A stretch of DNA of 51,709 nucleotides, taken from contig SFJG01000006.1 of assembly GCA_004555955.1 (NCBI GenBank), forward strand, positions 1 through 51,709, read 5' to 3'. Below the pieces are notes generated by a model. That model worked only from the letters and a program-made list of their open reading frames with translations. It made no database searches and was not told the DNA's origin. How positions within the stretch are numbered: the stretch's first letter is position 1; each line of letters begins with the position of its first letter. This DNA is from Bacteroidales bacterium. Its GTDB lineage: Bacteria > Bacteroidota > Bacteroidia > Bacteroidales > Muribaculaceae. This document shows, one piece after another, positions 16,552 to 24,654 of this stretch. The translations under genes were made by a program, and so were the position numbers.

Positions 16552-16629
16552 GGTACCGGTAGCTCAGTTGGTTAGAGCATCGGATTGTGGTTCCGAGGGT
16601 CGAGGGTTCGAGTCCCTTCCAGTACCCCA
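16552..16629 (+). tRNA. tRNA-His(GTG)
   Basis: The cloverleaf includes the extra G-1 opposite C73 that histidyl-tRNA synthetase needs. Acceptor GTACCGG/CCAGTAC has a C5-A68 mismatch. D stem GCTC/GAGC, anticodon stem TCGGA/TCCGA around loop TTGTGGT (anticodon GTG), T arm GAGGG-TTCGAGT-CCCTT. CCA is encoded at 16627-16629. Confidence 0.95.
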
Positions 16630-16633
16630 GAAG

Positions 16634-16660
16634 AAGTCGCTCTCAGTAGCGACTTTTTTG
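16634..16660 (+). terminator. Terminator of tRNA-His
   Basis: A perfect 8-bp stem (AAGTCGCT with AGCGACTT) around a 6-nt loop runs into a T tract, five bases after the encoded CCA. Confidence 0.85.
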
Positions 16661-16675
16661 TTATCTTTATAGACT

Positions 16676-16720
16676 GAAACGCCAATCGAGGATGCCCGAG
16701 ATGGCGTTTCTTTTATTTTA
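16676..16720. terminator. Hairpin at the end of the lactonase gene
   Basis: A 9-bp perfect stem, GAAACGCCA with TGGCGTTTC (16676-16684 and 16702-16710), lies just beyond the lactonase stop codon. T-rich sequence follows on the plus strand only, so it may act as a second terminator for tRNA-His read-through and stabilise the 3' end of the lactonase mRNA. Confidence 0.55.
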
Positions 16721-17828
16721 TGAACTTCAAGCACACAGGTGCGGGGACTTGCAGTTCGGAAACGCGTTCGGGAGTGATGATGCCTGTCGATTTCGAGCGG
16801 CGGTACACTTCGATTCTGTTGTCGTCGCGACATGCCACGAGGATGTAATTGCCGTCGGGCGACAATGTGAAATTTCGCGGATGGCGCCCCGTAAGCACGT
16901 ACTGCAGATTTGTCAAGTTGCCGTTTTCTTCGATGGCGAACACGCGGATGCCGTCGTCTTTGAGGCGGTTGGATGCATACAGGAATTTGCCGTCGGGGCT
17001 GATGTGAATGTCTGCCGAGCCGTGTGCGCCGACTGTGTCGCAAACGGCACTCCCAACTTTTTTGATGTTTTTGCCGTCGAGACAAAGTGATTGAATGAGT
17101 CCGCTTAATTCGCCAAGAATGTAACAGTATTTGCCATCCGGTGTGACGTCGATGTGTCGCGGTCCAAAGCCTTTTTCCAACTGTACGGTGTCGGTAATCG
17201 CAAAGCCGCTATTGTTTGTCTGCGATTTTACGGCAAAATATACGCGGTGGGTGCCCAGGTCGGTTATGACGAGTGCCGATTCGTTGTTTATAGGGTTGAC
17301 GGTGTGAGCGTGCGATACTTTTTCGTCGGTCGATATGCTGTTGTCTGCTAAATTGACGCAAGTCAAACGTCCGTCAACTTTTCCGTTGTCGTTCATGCCG
17401 AAAACCGTTACGGCACCGCCCGAATAGTCGGCTGTCAGCAGTTTGCCGTTGAAAAGTGCCACATAGCAAGGGTCGGCGCTTGCTCCTTCGCAAAATTCCG
17501 CTACGCCGAATTTGCCGGTATTCTTGTTGCACGGAATGGTGTAGACTCCGGCATCTTTTCCCGTTTCTTTTACGGCGTAGATGAGGTTGTGTTCATTAGA
17601 AATTGCGACGTACGACGGGTTGTATGCTTGTGCGGAGTCGAGAACCGACAGTATGCCCGTTTTTGCGTCGAATGCCAGAGAATAGACGCCGTGGCTACCC
17701 GTCTGTGCGCCTCTCATCTCTGTGTATGTGCCGCATATAAGAAGTTGTTTGTCGCAGATTTGCTCACAGCTTGTCAGCATTGCAACTGCTAACACGGAGT
17801 TGGAAATTATGCCGAAGTTGTTTCTCAT
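16713..17828 (-). CDS. Lactonase family beta-propeller lipoprotein
   Basis: This 371-residue protein belongs to the lactonase family (7-bladed beta-propeller; YbhE/Pgl type 6-phosphogluconolactonase relatives). Repeating blades carry NPSYVAISN, FGPRHIDVTPDGKYCYI, SADIHISPDGKFLYASNR and HPRNFTLSPDGNYILVACRD. A lipoprotein signal peptide ends in AMLTSC with acylated Cys21, so it sits in the envelope rather than the cytosol, and a role in the cytosolic pentose phosphate pathway is doubtful. The family name is secure; enzymatic activity is not. Confidence 0.88.
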   Translation of the reverse strand: MRNNFGIISNSVLAVAMLTSCEQICDKQLLICGTYTEMRGAQTGSHGVYSLAFDAKTGILSVLDSAQAYNPSYVAISNEHNLIYAVKETGKDAGVYTIPCNKNTGKFGVAEFCEGASADPCYVALFNGKLLTADYSGGAVTVFGMNDNGKVDGRLTCVNLADNSISTDEKVSHAHTVNPINNESALVITDLGTHRVYFAVKSQTNNSGFAITDTVQLEKGFGPRHIDVTPDGKYCYILGELSGLIQSLCLDGKNIKKVGSAVCDTVGAHGSADIHISPDGKFLYASNRLKDDGIRVFAIEENGNLTNLQYVLTGRHPRNFTLSPDGNYILVACRDDNRIEVYRRSKSTGIITPERVSELQVPAPVCLKFIK

Positions 17829-17850
17829 TGTGTAATTCTTTTTCTATTAT

Positions 17851-17894
17851 ATAAAAAGCAAGGCTTTCTTGCTGATTTCGGTAAGAAAGCCTTG
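17851..17894 (-). terminator. Terminator of the PKD-domain gene
   Basis: On the minus strand a stem of about 12 bp (CAAGGCTTTCTT paired with AAGAAAGCCTTG) is followed by CTTTTTAT, 16 bp after the PKD-protein stop codon at 17910. Confidence 0.85.
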
Positions 17895-17909
17895 TCTATG
17901 TGTGGCTGA

Positions 17910-20219
17910 TTATCGTTTGATTGCTTTTTGTGTTTTTGTTCCGTATGGGTTGCTAACCTTTATTATATACAGTCCTCGTTGCCATGCCGATGTGGCGATA
18001 GCGACGTTGTCGGAAGCAGTTGTCGAGTAAATCTTTTGTCCGGCAACGGTGAAAACGTCAACTCTGTCGCCTGTCGAAGCCTTTATGCGGAGTACGTCGT
18101 CGAACAGACCTGCGGAAATGGCATTTCGGTCGCAGTCGAGCGACATTACTGCGCCGTCGTCAGTCTGTGTGAGTCGGTATTTCACTTCGCTGAATCCGTC
18201 GGTGAACTTAAACGATGCGCTTCGCTCGGTAAGTCCTGCCGGGAGCATGTCGTATGCCACGGTAATTTCGTCGAGTGTATATCCGTTAGGCTCGCTTGCT
18301 ATTCGGCACCAATCGGCGCCACCCGTCGGTGTCTTGTAGCCCAACCACGAGTAGAGTTTCAGGGTGGTTTCGCCGGCTGCGCGACCTACGGTGATATCGG
18401 TATCGGAGAATGGCTTCATCACAGAGTGGCGAACGTAGGGGAAGATGCCATACGACGTGTGGTTTCTTCCTGCGGGGAAGTAGTCGGCGCACGAAATCCA
18501 TTTGCCTTCTTTCTCTTTGTAGAAGTATGCCGTGTTGCCGTTGTTGCGGAATTCCGCAAGTACGAATTGTACGGTGCATGTCTCGCTCTTTTCGGGGATT
18601 CCGTCGATGACGATGAAAAATTCATCGTTGACCCATACCGGGCTGCTGAATACGAACTCGGTGCCAACGAGTTCGCTGCCGCTTGGCGTGTCGAGCTCGA
18701 AGACGTCCCACGATGCGAAATCGAGTTTCTTGCCGGGAAGTCCGTTTTCGCTTGTATATACGGCAACCGATACCGGCGCAATTTGTTCGATGAGTTCGTC
18801 GGCTTGCGCTTGTGTGAAGTATACCGAAGCGCCCGTGATGCACATCGGTGCCGACGGTTTGGAGTATCGTTCGGCATATTTGGTGATGCCTAATTTGTTT
18901 GTTCCGGGGAATTCTCCGTAACCATCGCCGAAGTCGAACGTCGTCGGGTCGTCGTTGGGTAGGAAGTTGGTGATATAGCCTTCGTATTCAACCGAAACTT
19001 CTTTTATCGCCGACGATTCGCCGTGGCGGTTCGATGCCGCCAACGCTGCCGATTGCTTATGCATCACTTGATAGGATACTTTCGGATTTTGGTCGGTCAA
19101 ATGCGTTGTTGCTGAGAAGTCGTTTGCGTCGATTCCGGTCATCCACCATTCCCAAGCCGTGGGGAATCCTGTTGAGCAGTCGGTCCATTGTACGGGCACG
19201 AGGGGCGCTACCATCGGCAGCCGTGTTTCGTGGAAGCGGAATGTTGCAGGGGGTAGTATTTGCGCAAGCGGAGTGACACCGGTTACGGTGACAAATCCGG
19301 AGCGAGTACGCGAAGATGTCGATTCGCCGTCGCCGACGGTCAGTGATACATCGTAGACGCCGTCGTCGGTATAATATACGGTGGGATTTTGCTCGGTGGA
19401 TGTCTCGGGTGTGCCGCCGGGGAATTGCCACAGCCAACTTGTCGGAGAGCCCGACGAGGTGTCGGCAAACTTGATGACTTCGCCGGTCTTAACGGAAATG
19501 CTCTCAACTTCGGTTGCTCCGTTTATCTTCAGCCCGTCGATGGCGAAAGAGCCCATATAGCCTTTGTCGTCGAAGCCGCTGTTGCCGCCGTAAAAGAACT
19601 TCAACTTAACGGTTTCGCCGGTGTAGGCTGCCAGGTCGAGGCTGAACGGATGCCAAACCCAGTTGTTGACGCCGCCACATTCGCTGCTGAGCCACAGCCG
19701 TGTCCAGTTTTGCCCGTCGTCGGTGGTAATGTATATCTCAAGGTAGTTGTACGAATCAAAGTTGTGCGAAAAGCCGACATATCCTGTAAACGTTGCGTTG
19801 CGAGGCACTGTGATTGCCGGACTGATGGCTTCGGCATTGCCGCGGTCGGCATATTGGGACGGTCCTTCGATGTAGAGCGATTGGACGTCGTTGGGGTCGA
19901 TGCCTGTAAAATTGTATGTGTCGCCGGTCATTGCTTTGGTGGTCCATGAGAATGTTTCGGCATTGTTCAGCGTCCAACCATCGGTGCCTGCGTCGAAATT
20001 TTCGCTCCAAGTCGTTTCGGTGTGGATGCCGTCTTGGATGGTGAATCCTGCCATAAGGCTTTCGGAGTCGGTGAAAAGTTTCGGCGATAGGGTAGATGCG
20101 GTATAGTGCATCTTTACGGGTTGTACCGCTATGCCGTGTTGTTGCTCAACGGCATTTTGCGCCGAAGCAAGTATACAGGTGGCGAGAATTAGCAGATTTA
20201 AAACGATATTTCTTTTCAT
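17910..20219 (-). CDS. Secreted PKD-domain protein with type IX-like C-terminal sorting domain
   Basis: This protein of about 769 residues has a signal peptide (MKRNIVLNLLILATCILASA). A jelly-roll, MAM-like domain (about 60-240; SENFDAGTDGWTL, WHPFSLDLAAYTGETVKLKF) is followed by a PKD domain (about 255-335; SWLWQFPGGTPETSTEQNP) and a second PKD-like region. The last 70 residues (VFTVAGQKIYS to GLYIIKVSNPYGTKTQKAIKR) look like a type A sorting domain of the type IX secretion system, so it is probably exported to the cell surface. No catalytic motif is visible; adhesion or peptidase-associated roles are possible. I use ATG 20219 rather than an upstream ATG at 20252, which would delay the signal peptide. 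Confidence 0.82.
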   Translation of the reverse strand: MKRNIVLNLLILATCILASAQNAVEQQHGIAVQPVKMHYTASTLSPKLFTDSESLMAGFTIQDGIHTETTWSENFDAGTDGWTLNNAETFSWTTKAMTGDTYNFTGIDPNDVQSLYIEGPSQYADRGNAEAISPAITVPRNATFTGYVGFSHNFDSYNYLEIYITTDDGQNWTRLWLSSECGGVNNWVWHPFSLDLAAYTGETVKLKFFYGGNSGFDDKGYMGSFAIDGLKINGATEVESISVKTGEVIKFADTSSGSPTSWLWQFPGGTPETSTEQNPTVYYTDDGVYDVSLTVGDGESTSSRTRSGFVTVTGVTPLAQILPPATFRFHETRLPMVAPLVPVQWTDCSTGFPTAWEWWMTGIDANDFSATTHLTDQNPKVSYQVMHKQSAALAASNRHGESSAIKEVSVEYEGYITNFLPNDDPTTFDFGDGYGEFPGTNKLGITKYAERYSKPSAPMCITGASVYFTQAQADELIEQIAPVSVAVYTSENGLPGKKLDFASWDVFELDTPSGSELVGTEFVFSSPVWVNDEFFIVIDGIPEKSETCTVQFVLAEFRNNGNTAYFYKEKEGKWISCADYFPAGRNHTSYGIFPYVRHSVMKPFSDTDITVGRAAGETTLKLYSWLGYKTPTGGADWCRIASEPNGYTLDEITVAYDMLPAGLTERSASFKFTDGFSEVKYRLTQTDDGAVMSLDCDRNAISAGLFDDVLRIKASTGDRVDVFTVAGQKIYSTTASDNVAIATSAWQRGLYIIKVSNPYGTKTQKAIKR

Positions 20220-20297
20220 TGGTTTGTGATATTTTGTTACTTTCTGCTGCAAATTTAAGAATTTTTCGACAAAAGTATTTTAAAAATCTTAAAAATC

Positions 20298-21314
20298 TTA
20301 ATTAATGCCTCTTGCGTTTAGGGCAGCCTGATAGCGGCGTGCGTTTTGCATGTGTTCGGCGTAGTTGGCTGTGAAGTTGTGCGAGCCGGAGAAGTCTTCT
20401 TTTGCGCACATAAATATGTAGTCGTTGTCGGGGGCATTGAGCACGGCGTCGATTGTGGCTGTCGAAGGCATTCGAATCGGACCGGGTGGCAGCCCGTATA
20501 CGATGTATGTGTTGTAGGGCGATTCTGTTACAAGATGTTTGTGAAGGATGCGTCGCAGGGTGCGGTCGCCGACGGCAAATTTGACGGTCGGGTCGGATTG
20601 CAGTTTCATGCCTTGTTTGAGTCGGTTGAGGTAAAGACGCGCCACGGTGCCTTTCTCCGGCGCATAAGCGGTCTCTTCTTCGACGATGGAGGCGAGTGTC
20701 GTTGTTTCGATAGGTGTAAGCCCGATTTTATCCGCTTTGGCTTTGCGGTCGGCAGACCAGAAGTTGTCGTAATTTTTGCGAAGTTTTGCCAGAAGTTTTT
20801 CAGCAGACGTGGTCCAGTAAACTTCGTAGGTGTCGGGTAGAATCATTGCCGGAATTGTTTCTTCGGAGAAGTCGCCCTCGGCAATCGTCTTGTCGATGGC
20901 GTTCCGGAGTTCGTCGGCATTCATGGCGAGTTGGCTACTTGCTTTTGTCACGAAGTCGTCGATTGTACGCATGTTGTTTAGCCGGAGTTTTACGGGCGTC
21001 TGTTCGCCGGATGATATTTTTCGCCAGACGGAGTATGCCGATTCGTCGGCGTCGATGGAATATGCGCCGGGGCGCAGACTTCGCAGTTTTGTCAGCGAGA
21101 GGAGTCGGTCGGCGAATGAGGGGTTGAGTTGTGCGCGTATTGAGTCGGCGTTTTGGCTGTCGCTGATATTTGGGTAGACGTAGACCGTTTTCGATTCGCC
21201 GTTAGTGGTAAAGAAGAACGGACACACCACAGCCGCACCGATTATTATAACAAGTGCGGCTGTGATTGTGATGATTAGTTTTGTCTTTTTTGATTTGGCT
21301 TTATTTTTGTCCAT
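20298..21314 (-). CDS. mltG: Endolytic murein transglycosylase
   Basis: This 338-residue MltG cleaves nascent peptidoglycan glycan strands within the chain and so sets their length. One membrane helix (13-35) anchors it with the catalytic YceG domain in the periplasm. The catalytic glutamate is E212 in LASIVEEETA; LQSDPTVKFA and the SPYNTYIVYGLPPGPI block are the other family signatures. It starts 5 bp after the stop of the repeat-rich gene, so the two may be co-transcribed. Confidence 0.95.
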   Translation of the reverse strand: MDKNKAKSKKTKLIITITAALVIIIGAAVVCPFFFTTNGESKTVYVYPNISDSQNADSIRAQLNPSFADRLLSLTKLRSLRPGAYSIDADESAYSVWRKISSGEQTPVKLRLNNMRTIDDFVTKASSQLAMNADELRNAIDKTIAEGDFSEETIPAMILPDTYEVYWTTSAEKLLAKLRKNYDNFWSADRKAKADKIGLTPIETTTLASIVEEETAYAPEKGTVARLYLNRLKQGMKLQSDPTVKFAVGDRTLRRILHKHLVTESPYNTYIVYGLPPGPIRMPSTATIDAVLNAPDNDYIFMCAKEDFSGSHNFTANYAEHMQNARRYQAALNARGIN

Positions 21315-21319
21315 GTTTG

Positions 21320-22651
21320 TTAGTAATTATTTCCGAATGAGAGCGTTGTGTAGTATCTCGACGAGCCACCGAAAGCATTGCCGTAGCCGAGAGAGAGGGT
21401 TATATAACTGCGACCCGAGCCGTCCCACCACGATGCGCTAAGTGAGCCTTGGTAGTTGTTGACGATTGCCGGTCTGCCGTAGATGTTGCAAAGATGTGCA
21501 TATACAGCATCGTAGCGGCGGGTTGAGTAGCGGGTAGTGGAGTCGTAGAAACTTACGCCTGCCATATTTCCGTAGTCGTCATAGTAGATGATTGCGTCGT
21601 CCCATTGGTAACCGCTGTTGCGTACGTTGCGGAGGTAGATTTCGCTGTTGGTGTAGCCGTCAATCACGTAGCCGTTGTTGGCGAGGATGTCGATGCTATA
21701 GCCTAACGAGAACCCGAAACGGAGTCCGAAAATAGCGTTGATTGTCGGAGCGTATGCATAAGGACGGTAGTTTGTCGGGAATACCGGGCGATGGCAGCAA
21801 TGAGCTACGGGGCGGTGCGGACGATGTGGCGGCGGGGTGGGGTGAAAGTGATGGTTCGGGTTGCCGCATCCGTTGTGGTGGTAGTGGTCATTTTGGTGGT
21901 GGTTGTGTCCGGGACGAACGCTATTGCCGTGATTTACGTTAGGACGAGTGCCTGCGCTGCTGCCGGGACGGTTGCCGTGGTCGCCGGGGCGTACGTTCGA
22001 GCCTGAATTGGAGCCGCCGTTAGGACGATTTCCGCCGCCGGGACGGTTGCCGTGGTCATCGGGCCGTACGTTCGAGCCTGAATTGGAGCCACCGTTAGGA
22101 CGAGTGCCTGCGCCGCTGCCGGGACGGTTGCCGTGGTCGTCGGGACGAACGTTGGAACCTGAATTGGAGCCGCCGTTAGGACGAGTGCCTGCGCCGCTGC
22201 CGGGACGGTTGCCGTGGTCGTCGGGACGAACGTTGGAACCTGTGCTTGAACTTCCGGTCGGGCGACTGCTTGAGCCACCGTTGTTGCCTGTCGGACGAGT
22301 TGTTGTGCCGATACTTTTTACGCCGGTGCTGTTGTTATTGTTTTTGTTATTGTTTTTGTTCAGGTTGCCACGGTTGTTGATGGTTGACGATGTTTCGCGC
22401 TTGCTGTCGGTTACACGTCCGCGTTCCGTACTAATTTGTTGTTTGGTAGATGCCGACGTGTTGTTCGAGCGACTTACCGACGAGCTGTTCGAGCGGCTAA
22501 CCGACGAACTGTTTGAGCGACTTACCGACGAACTGTTTCCTGAAGAACCGCCTCTATAGCCGCTCCTGTTTTGTGCGCTTGTTTCGCTAAAAGTAAATGT
22601 CATTGCTACTGCAGCAATTGTTGCCATTGTGATTTTGTAAATAGTTTTCAT
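21320..22651 (-). CDS. Secreted repeat-rich, glycine/histidine-rich protein
   Basis: I do not recognise a named family. The 443-residue protein has a signal peptide (1-26), three copies of an 8-residue SSSVSRSN unit, an Asn/Thr-rich linker, about four copies of a 27-residue unit beginning GSNVRPDDHGNRP, a histidine-rich stretch (NHHQNDHYHHNGCGNPNHHF) and a folded C-terminal part of about 150 residues rich in Tyr and Gly (DILANNGYVIDGYTNSEIYL, SASWWDGSGRSYITLSLGYG). The repeats look like a flexible surface stalk and the histidines could bind metal; both are inference. It lies directly upstream of mltG. Near-identical DNA repeats make length changes by slippage likely. Confidence 0.8.
   Translation of the reverse strand: MKTIYKITMATIAAVAMTFTFSETSAQNRSGYRGGSSGNSSSVSRSNSSSVSRSNSSSVSRSNNTSASTKQQISTERGRVTDSKRETSSTINNRGNLNKNNNKNNNNSTGVKSIGTTTRPTGNNGGSSSRPTGSSSTGSNVRPDDHGNRPGSGAGTRPNGGSNSGSNVRPDDHGNRPGSGAGTRPNGGSNSGSNVRPDDHGNRPGGGNRPNGGSNSGSNVRPGDHGNRPGSSAGTRPNVNHGNSVRPGHNHHQNDHYHHNGCGNPNHHFHPTPPPHRPHRPVAHCCHRPVFPTNYRPYAYAPTINAIFGLRFGFSLGYSIDILANNGYVIDGYTNSEIYLRNVRNSGYQWDDAIIYYDDYGNMAGVSFYDSTTRYSTRRYDAVYAHLCNIYGRPAIVNNYQGSLSASWWDGSGRSYITLSLGYGNAFGGSSRYYTTLSFGNNY
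21941..22241 (-). repeat. About four tandem 81-bp coding repeats
   Basis: A period of 81 bp (27 codons) recurs about four times inside the repeat-rich gene. The two copies nearest 22241 are almost identical in DNA; one copy is 6 bp shorter. The period is a multiple of three, so copy-number change would keep the frame. Confidence 0.85.
22463..22541 (-). repeat. Three tandem 24-bp coding repeats
   Basis: Three copies of a 24-bp unit encode SSSVSRSN near the N-terminus of the same protein, just after the signal peptide region. Copies differ at a few third-codon positions. Confidence 0.85.
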
Positions 22652-22707
22652 CGTCGTAGCGTTTTTTGGTTATTAATTAACTCTTAGACTTAACATTTTG
22701 CTTATGG

Positions 22708-22718
22708 TTTAACTTAAA
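22708..22718. promoter_or_regulatory. Palindrome TTTAACTTAAA upstream of the susR-like gene
   Basis: This odd-centre palindrome lies about 50 bp upstream of the -33 box of the susR-like gene. The same 11-mer recurs at 24478-24488, a similar distance upstream of the susB promoter. It could be an activator site, but no binding evidence exists. Confidence 0.35.
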
Positions 22719-22768
22719 TCGAGCGATTTTTTTTAACATCTGCCAAATCGGATGCTTTTGCGCTGATT

Positions 22769-22799
22769 TTTGGTGATTTAAAATTAATTCTTATTTTTG
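22769..22799 (+). promoter_or_regulatory. Promoter of the susR-like gene
   Basis: TTTG (22769-22772), 19 bp, TATTTTTG (22792-22799): a perfect consensus promoter. Transcription would start near 22803-22806, downstream of the GTG at 22802, and therefore argues for the TTG start at 22835. Confidence 0.75.
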
Positions 22800-22834
22800 T
22801 AGTGACAAAACATTTTACCATAATAAACTATAAA

Positions 22835-24451
22835 TTGCGACAATTATTATATACCATTTTGCTAATTCTGCTGACGTCGTGTGGCGGCAATTTGACCCGC
22901 AAAGAGTCGGAATTGCTGCGACAACTCGACGATAGCATCGCGGCACGACCTGCCATCGAGCAGCGTAAGGAGGCTGACTTACAGCGACTTAAGAATTTGA
23001 GCCGTTCGCAACACGGCGATGTGGCGCGCTATAGCGTCTACGACCGCCTTTTTGCTGCATATATCAACTACGAAATCGACTCGGCAATGCAATATGCCCG
23101 CCTTAAACTCGACTTGGCGCGGGATTCCGGCAACGATTCTCTCATCTGTGATGCTCTGCTCGACAAGATGAACGCAATGTCGGCAACCGGTGTCTACGTC
23201 GAGGCTGTCGACACTTACGAGTCTATCGATACGACCCTGCTATCGCCCAGTCAAAAGTGGCAATATTTCAACCAAACTTACGGACTATTCTCGGCTCTTA
23301 TGTCGCAGAAAGGTGTTCCGGTTAGTGCTGATAAGTATTTGCAAATCAAGGTGTCAGCGCTACGCCGGCTGTACGAAATGCGCGACACGGCATCGCTCGA
23401 CGGGCTGTTTATGACCGCGTCTCTTGCTGCTGTCGGCGAAGGCGATGCCCGCCATTCTATCATCAAGATTCAGCACAACCTTGAGCATAACGATTCGCTG
23501 ACAATACACCATCGCGCGATACTTTACTATATACAGTCGCACCTCTACGGAATCGTTGGCGACGACGACCGAGCTTTTTCGACGATGATACATAGTGCCA
23601 TTTGCGACATTTCAACGCCCGTGCGCGAGCATAAATCGCTATACGAACTTGCCGCTATGCTGTACAGCCGAGGCGACATCGAGCGCGCATATCGTTATAT
23701 CGACACGTCGCTCGACGACCTCTTTAAGACCAAGGCTTATTTGCAAATGCAATCTATCGAGGAGATTATGCCAACCATTGCCGGCGCTTATCGTGCAAAG
23801 AAGGAGAACGACCGCAGACGGATGAACATCCTGTTGGCGCTAATTAGTGTGGTGTCGGTCCTCGCTGTCGGCGCATGCTATTTCTTCTATCGTGAAAAAC
23901 GCAAAGTTGATGCTTCGCGACGCGTGCTCGAGGAAATCAACCGACGACTCAGTCTGGCTAATGCGCAACTGAACGAATCCGACCATGTTAAGGAACTCTA
24001 TGTGGGTCAGTATATTAATATGTGTTCGTCGTATCTGTCGCGGGTTGACAAATATCGCACACATCTTCTCAGTATAGCTCGCAGCAAGAGTGTCGACGCA
24101 CTGCTCTCCGCTTTGAAATCTCGCTCGTTTGTTACTTCCGAATTGCAAGACTTTTACCAAAGCTTTGACGAGTCGTTTTTGGCAATCTATCCGAATTTCG
24201 TCCACGAATTGAATATGCTTATCAGCGAAGAAAGCCGTTTCAACGAAGACAATTGCAAAACTCTTAATACCGAATTACGTGTGTTTGCCCTCATTCGGCT
24301 TGGCATAACCGATTCGACAAAGATTGCCGAGTTTCTGCGACGCTCCGTCTCGACCATCTATAACTATCGCGTCAAGATGCGCAACAGTGCACTCTGTCAA
24401 CGTGACCAATTTGAGGAAAAAGTGAAATCAATCGGCAAAACCGAACTGTAA
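22835..24451 (+). CDS. SusR-like membrane-spanning transcriptional regulator (DUF6377 type)
   Basis: This protein of about 538 residues has an N-terminal lipoprotein-like or anchor signal (LLILLTSCGG), a helical TPR-like sensor region to about residue 325, one membrane helix at about 331-352, a coiled coil (RRVLEEINRRLSLANAQL) and a C-terminal helix-turn-helix (about 485-517; DSTKIAEFLRRSVSTIYNYR). This matches the layout of SusR, the maltose-responsive activator of the Bacteroides starch genes. The next gene is a susB homologue. The longest frame begins at GTG 22802, but a consensus promoter ends at 22799, so I prefer TTG 22835, which puts MRQLLYTILL at the start of the signal. The ligand is inferred, not shown. 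Confidence 0.82.
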   Translation: MRQLLYTILLILLTSCGGNLTRKESELLRQLDDSIAARPAIEQRKEADLQRLKNLSRSQHGDVARYSVYDRLFAAYINYEIDSAMQYARLKLDLARDSGNDSLICDALLDKMNAMSATGVYVEAVDTYESIDTTLLSPSQKWQYFNQTYGLFSALMSQKGVPVSADKYLQIKVSALRRLYEMRDTASLDGLFMTASLAAVGEGDARHSIIKIQHNLEHNDSLTIHHRAILYYIQSHLYGIVGDDDRAFSTMIHSAICDISTPVREHKSLYELAAMLYSRGDIERAYRYIDTSLDDLFKTKAYLQMQSIEEIMPTIAGAYRAKKENDRRRMNILLALISVVSVLAVGACYFFYREKRKVDASRRVLEEINRRLSLANAQLNESDHVKELYVGQYINMCSSYLSRVDKYRTHLLSIARSKSVDALLSALKSRSFVTSELQDFYQSFDESFLAIYPNFVHELNMLISEESRFNEDNCKTLNTELRVFALIRLGITDSTKIAEFLRRSVSTIYNYRVKMRNSALCQRDQFEEKVKSIGKTEL

Positions 24452-24464
24452 TTTTACTACTAAT

Positions 24465-24474
24465 CAAACGTTTG
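24465..24474. promoter_or_regulatory. Perfect 10-bp palindrome CAAACGTTTG
   Basis: This palindrome lies 13 bp after the regulator gene stop codon in the gap before susB. The AAACGTTT core with central CG resembles sites of LacI-type repressors. No LacI-family gene is in the window, so the binder is unknown. Confidence 0.35.
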
Positions 24475-24477
24475 TTA

Positions 24478-24488
24478 TTTAACTTAAA
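24478..24488. promoter_or_regulatory. Palindrome TTTAACTTAAA upstream of susB
   Basis: This is the second copy of the 11-mer also found at 22708-22718. With one flanking base each side, the two copies match in opposite orientation except for the central base. It lies about 60 bp upstream of the susB -33 region. Confidence 0.35.
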
Positions 24489-24548
24489 CATCTAATAATC
24501 AATGATAAATTTATTATTGCATACTACTATTTCACAACCGGATATTCG

Positions 24549-24575
24549 TTTGGGTCTATACGTATATTATCTTTG
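24549..24575 (+). promoter_or_regulatory. Candidate promoter of susB
   Basis: TATCTTTG (24568-24575) fits the -7 consensus. The nearest TTTG (24549-24552) is 15 bp upstream, shorter than the usual 19-20, as might suit an activator-dependent promoter. The leader would be about 75 nt. Confidence 0.5.
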
Positions 24576-24654
24576 AACGGTGAAAGCACGGAATGACTTG
24601 ATTATTCCTTTTATTATATAGTTCAACGTAAATACATTAAAATCACAAATAACT

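Noticed and set aside
16564..17085. Minus-strand frame of 173 codons covering tRNA-His and the lactonase end
   Set aside because: It runs through a tRNA gene and out of frame with the beta-propeller protein, whose blades are clear.
17928..18893. 321-codon plus-strand frame inside the PKD-domain gene
   Set aside because: It is antisense to a protein with a signal peptide, PKD domain and sorting-type tail, and shows no domain itself.
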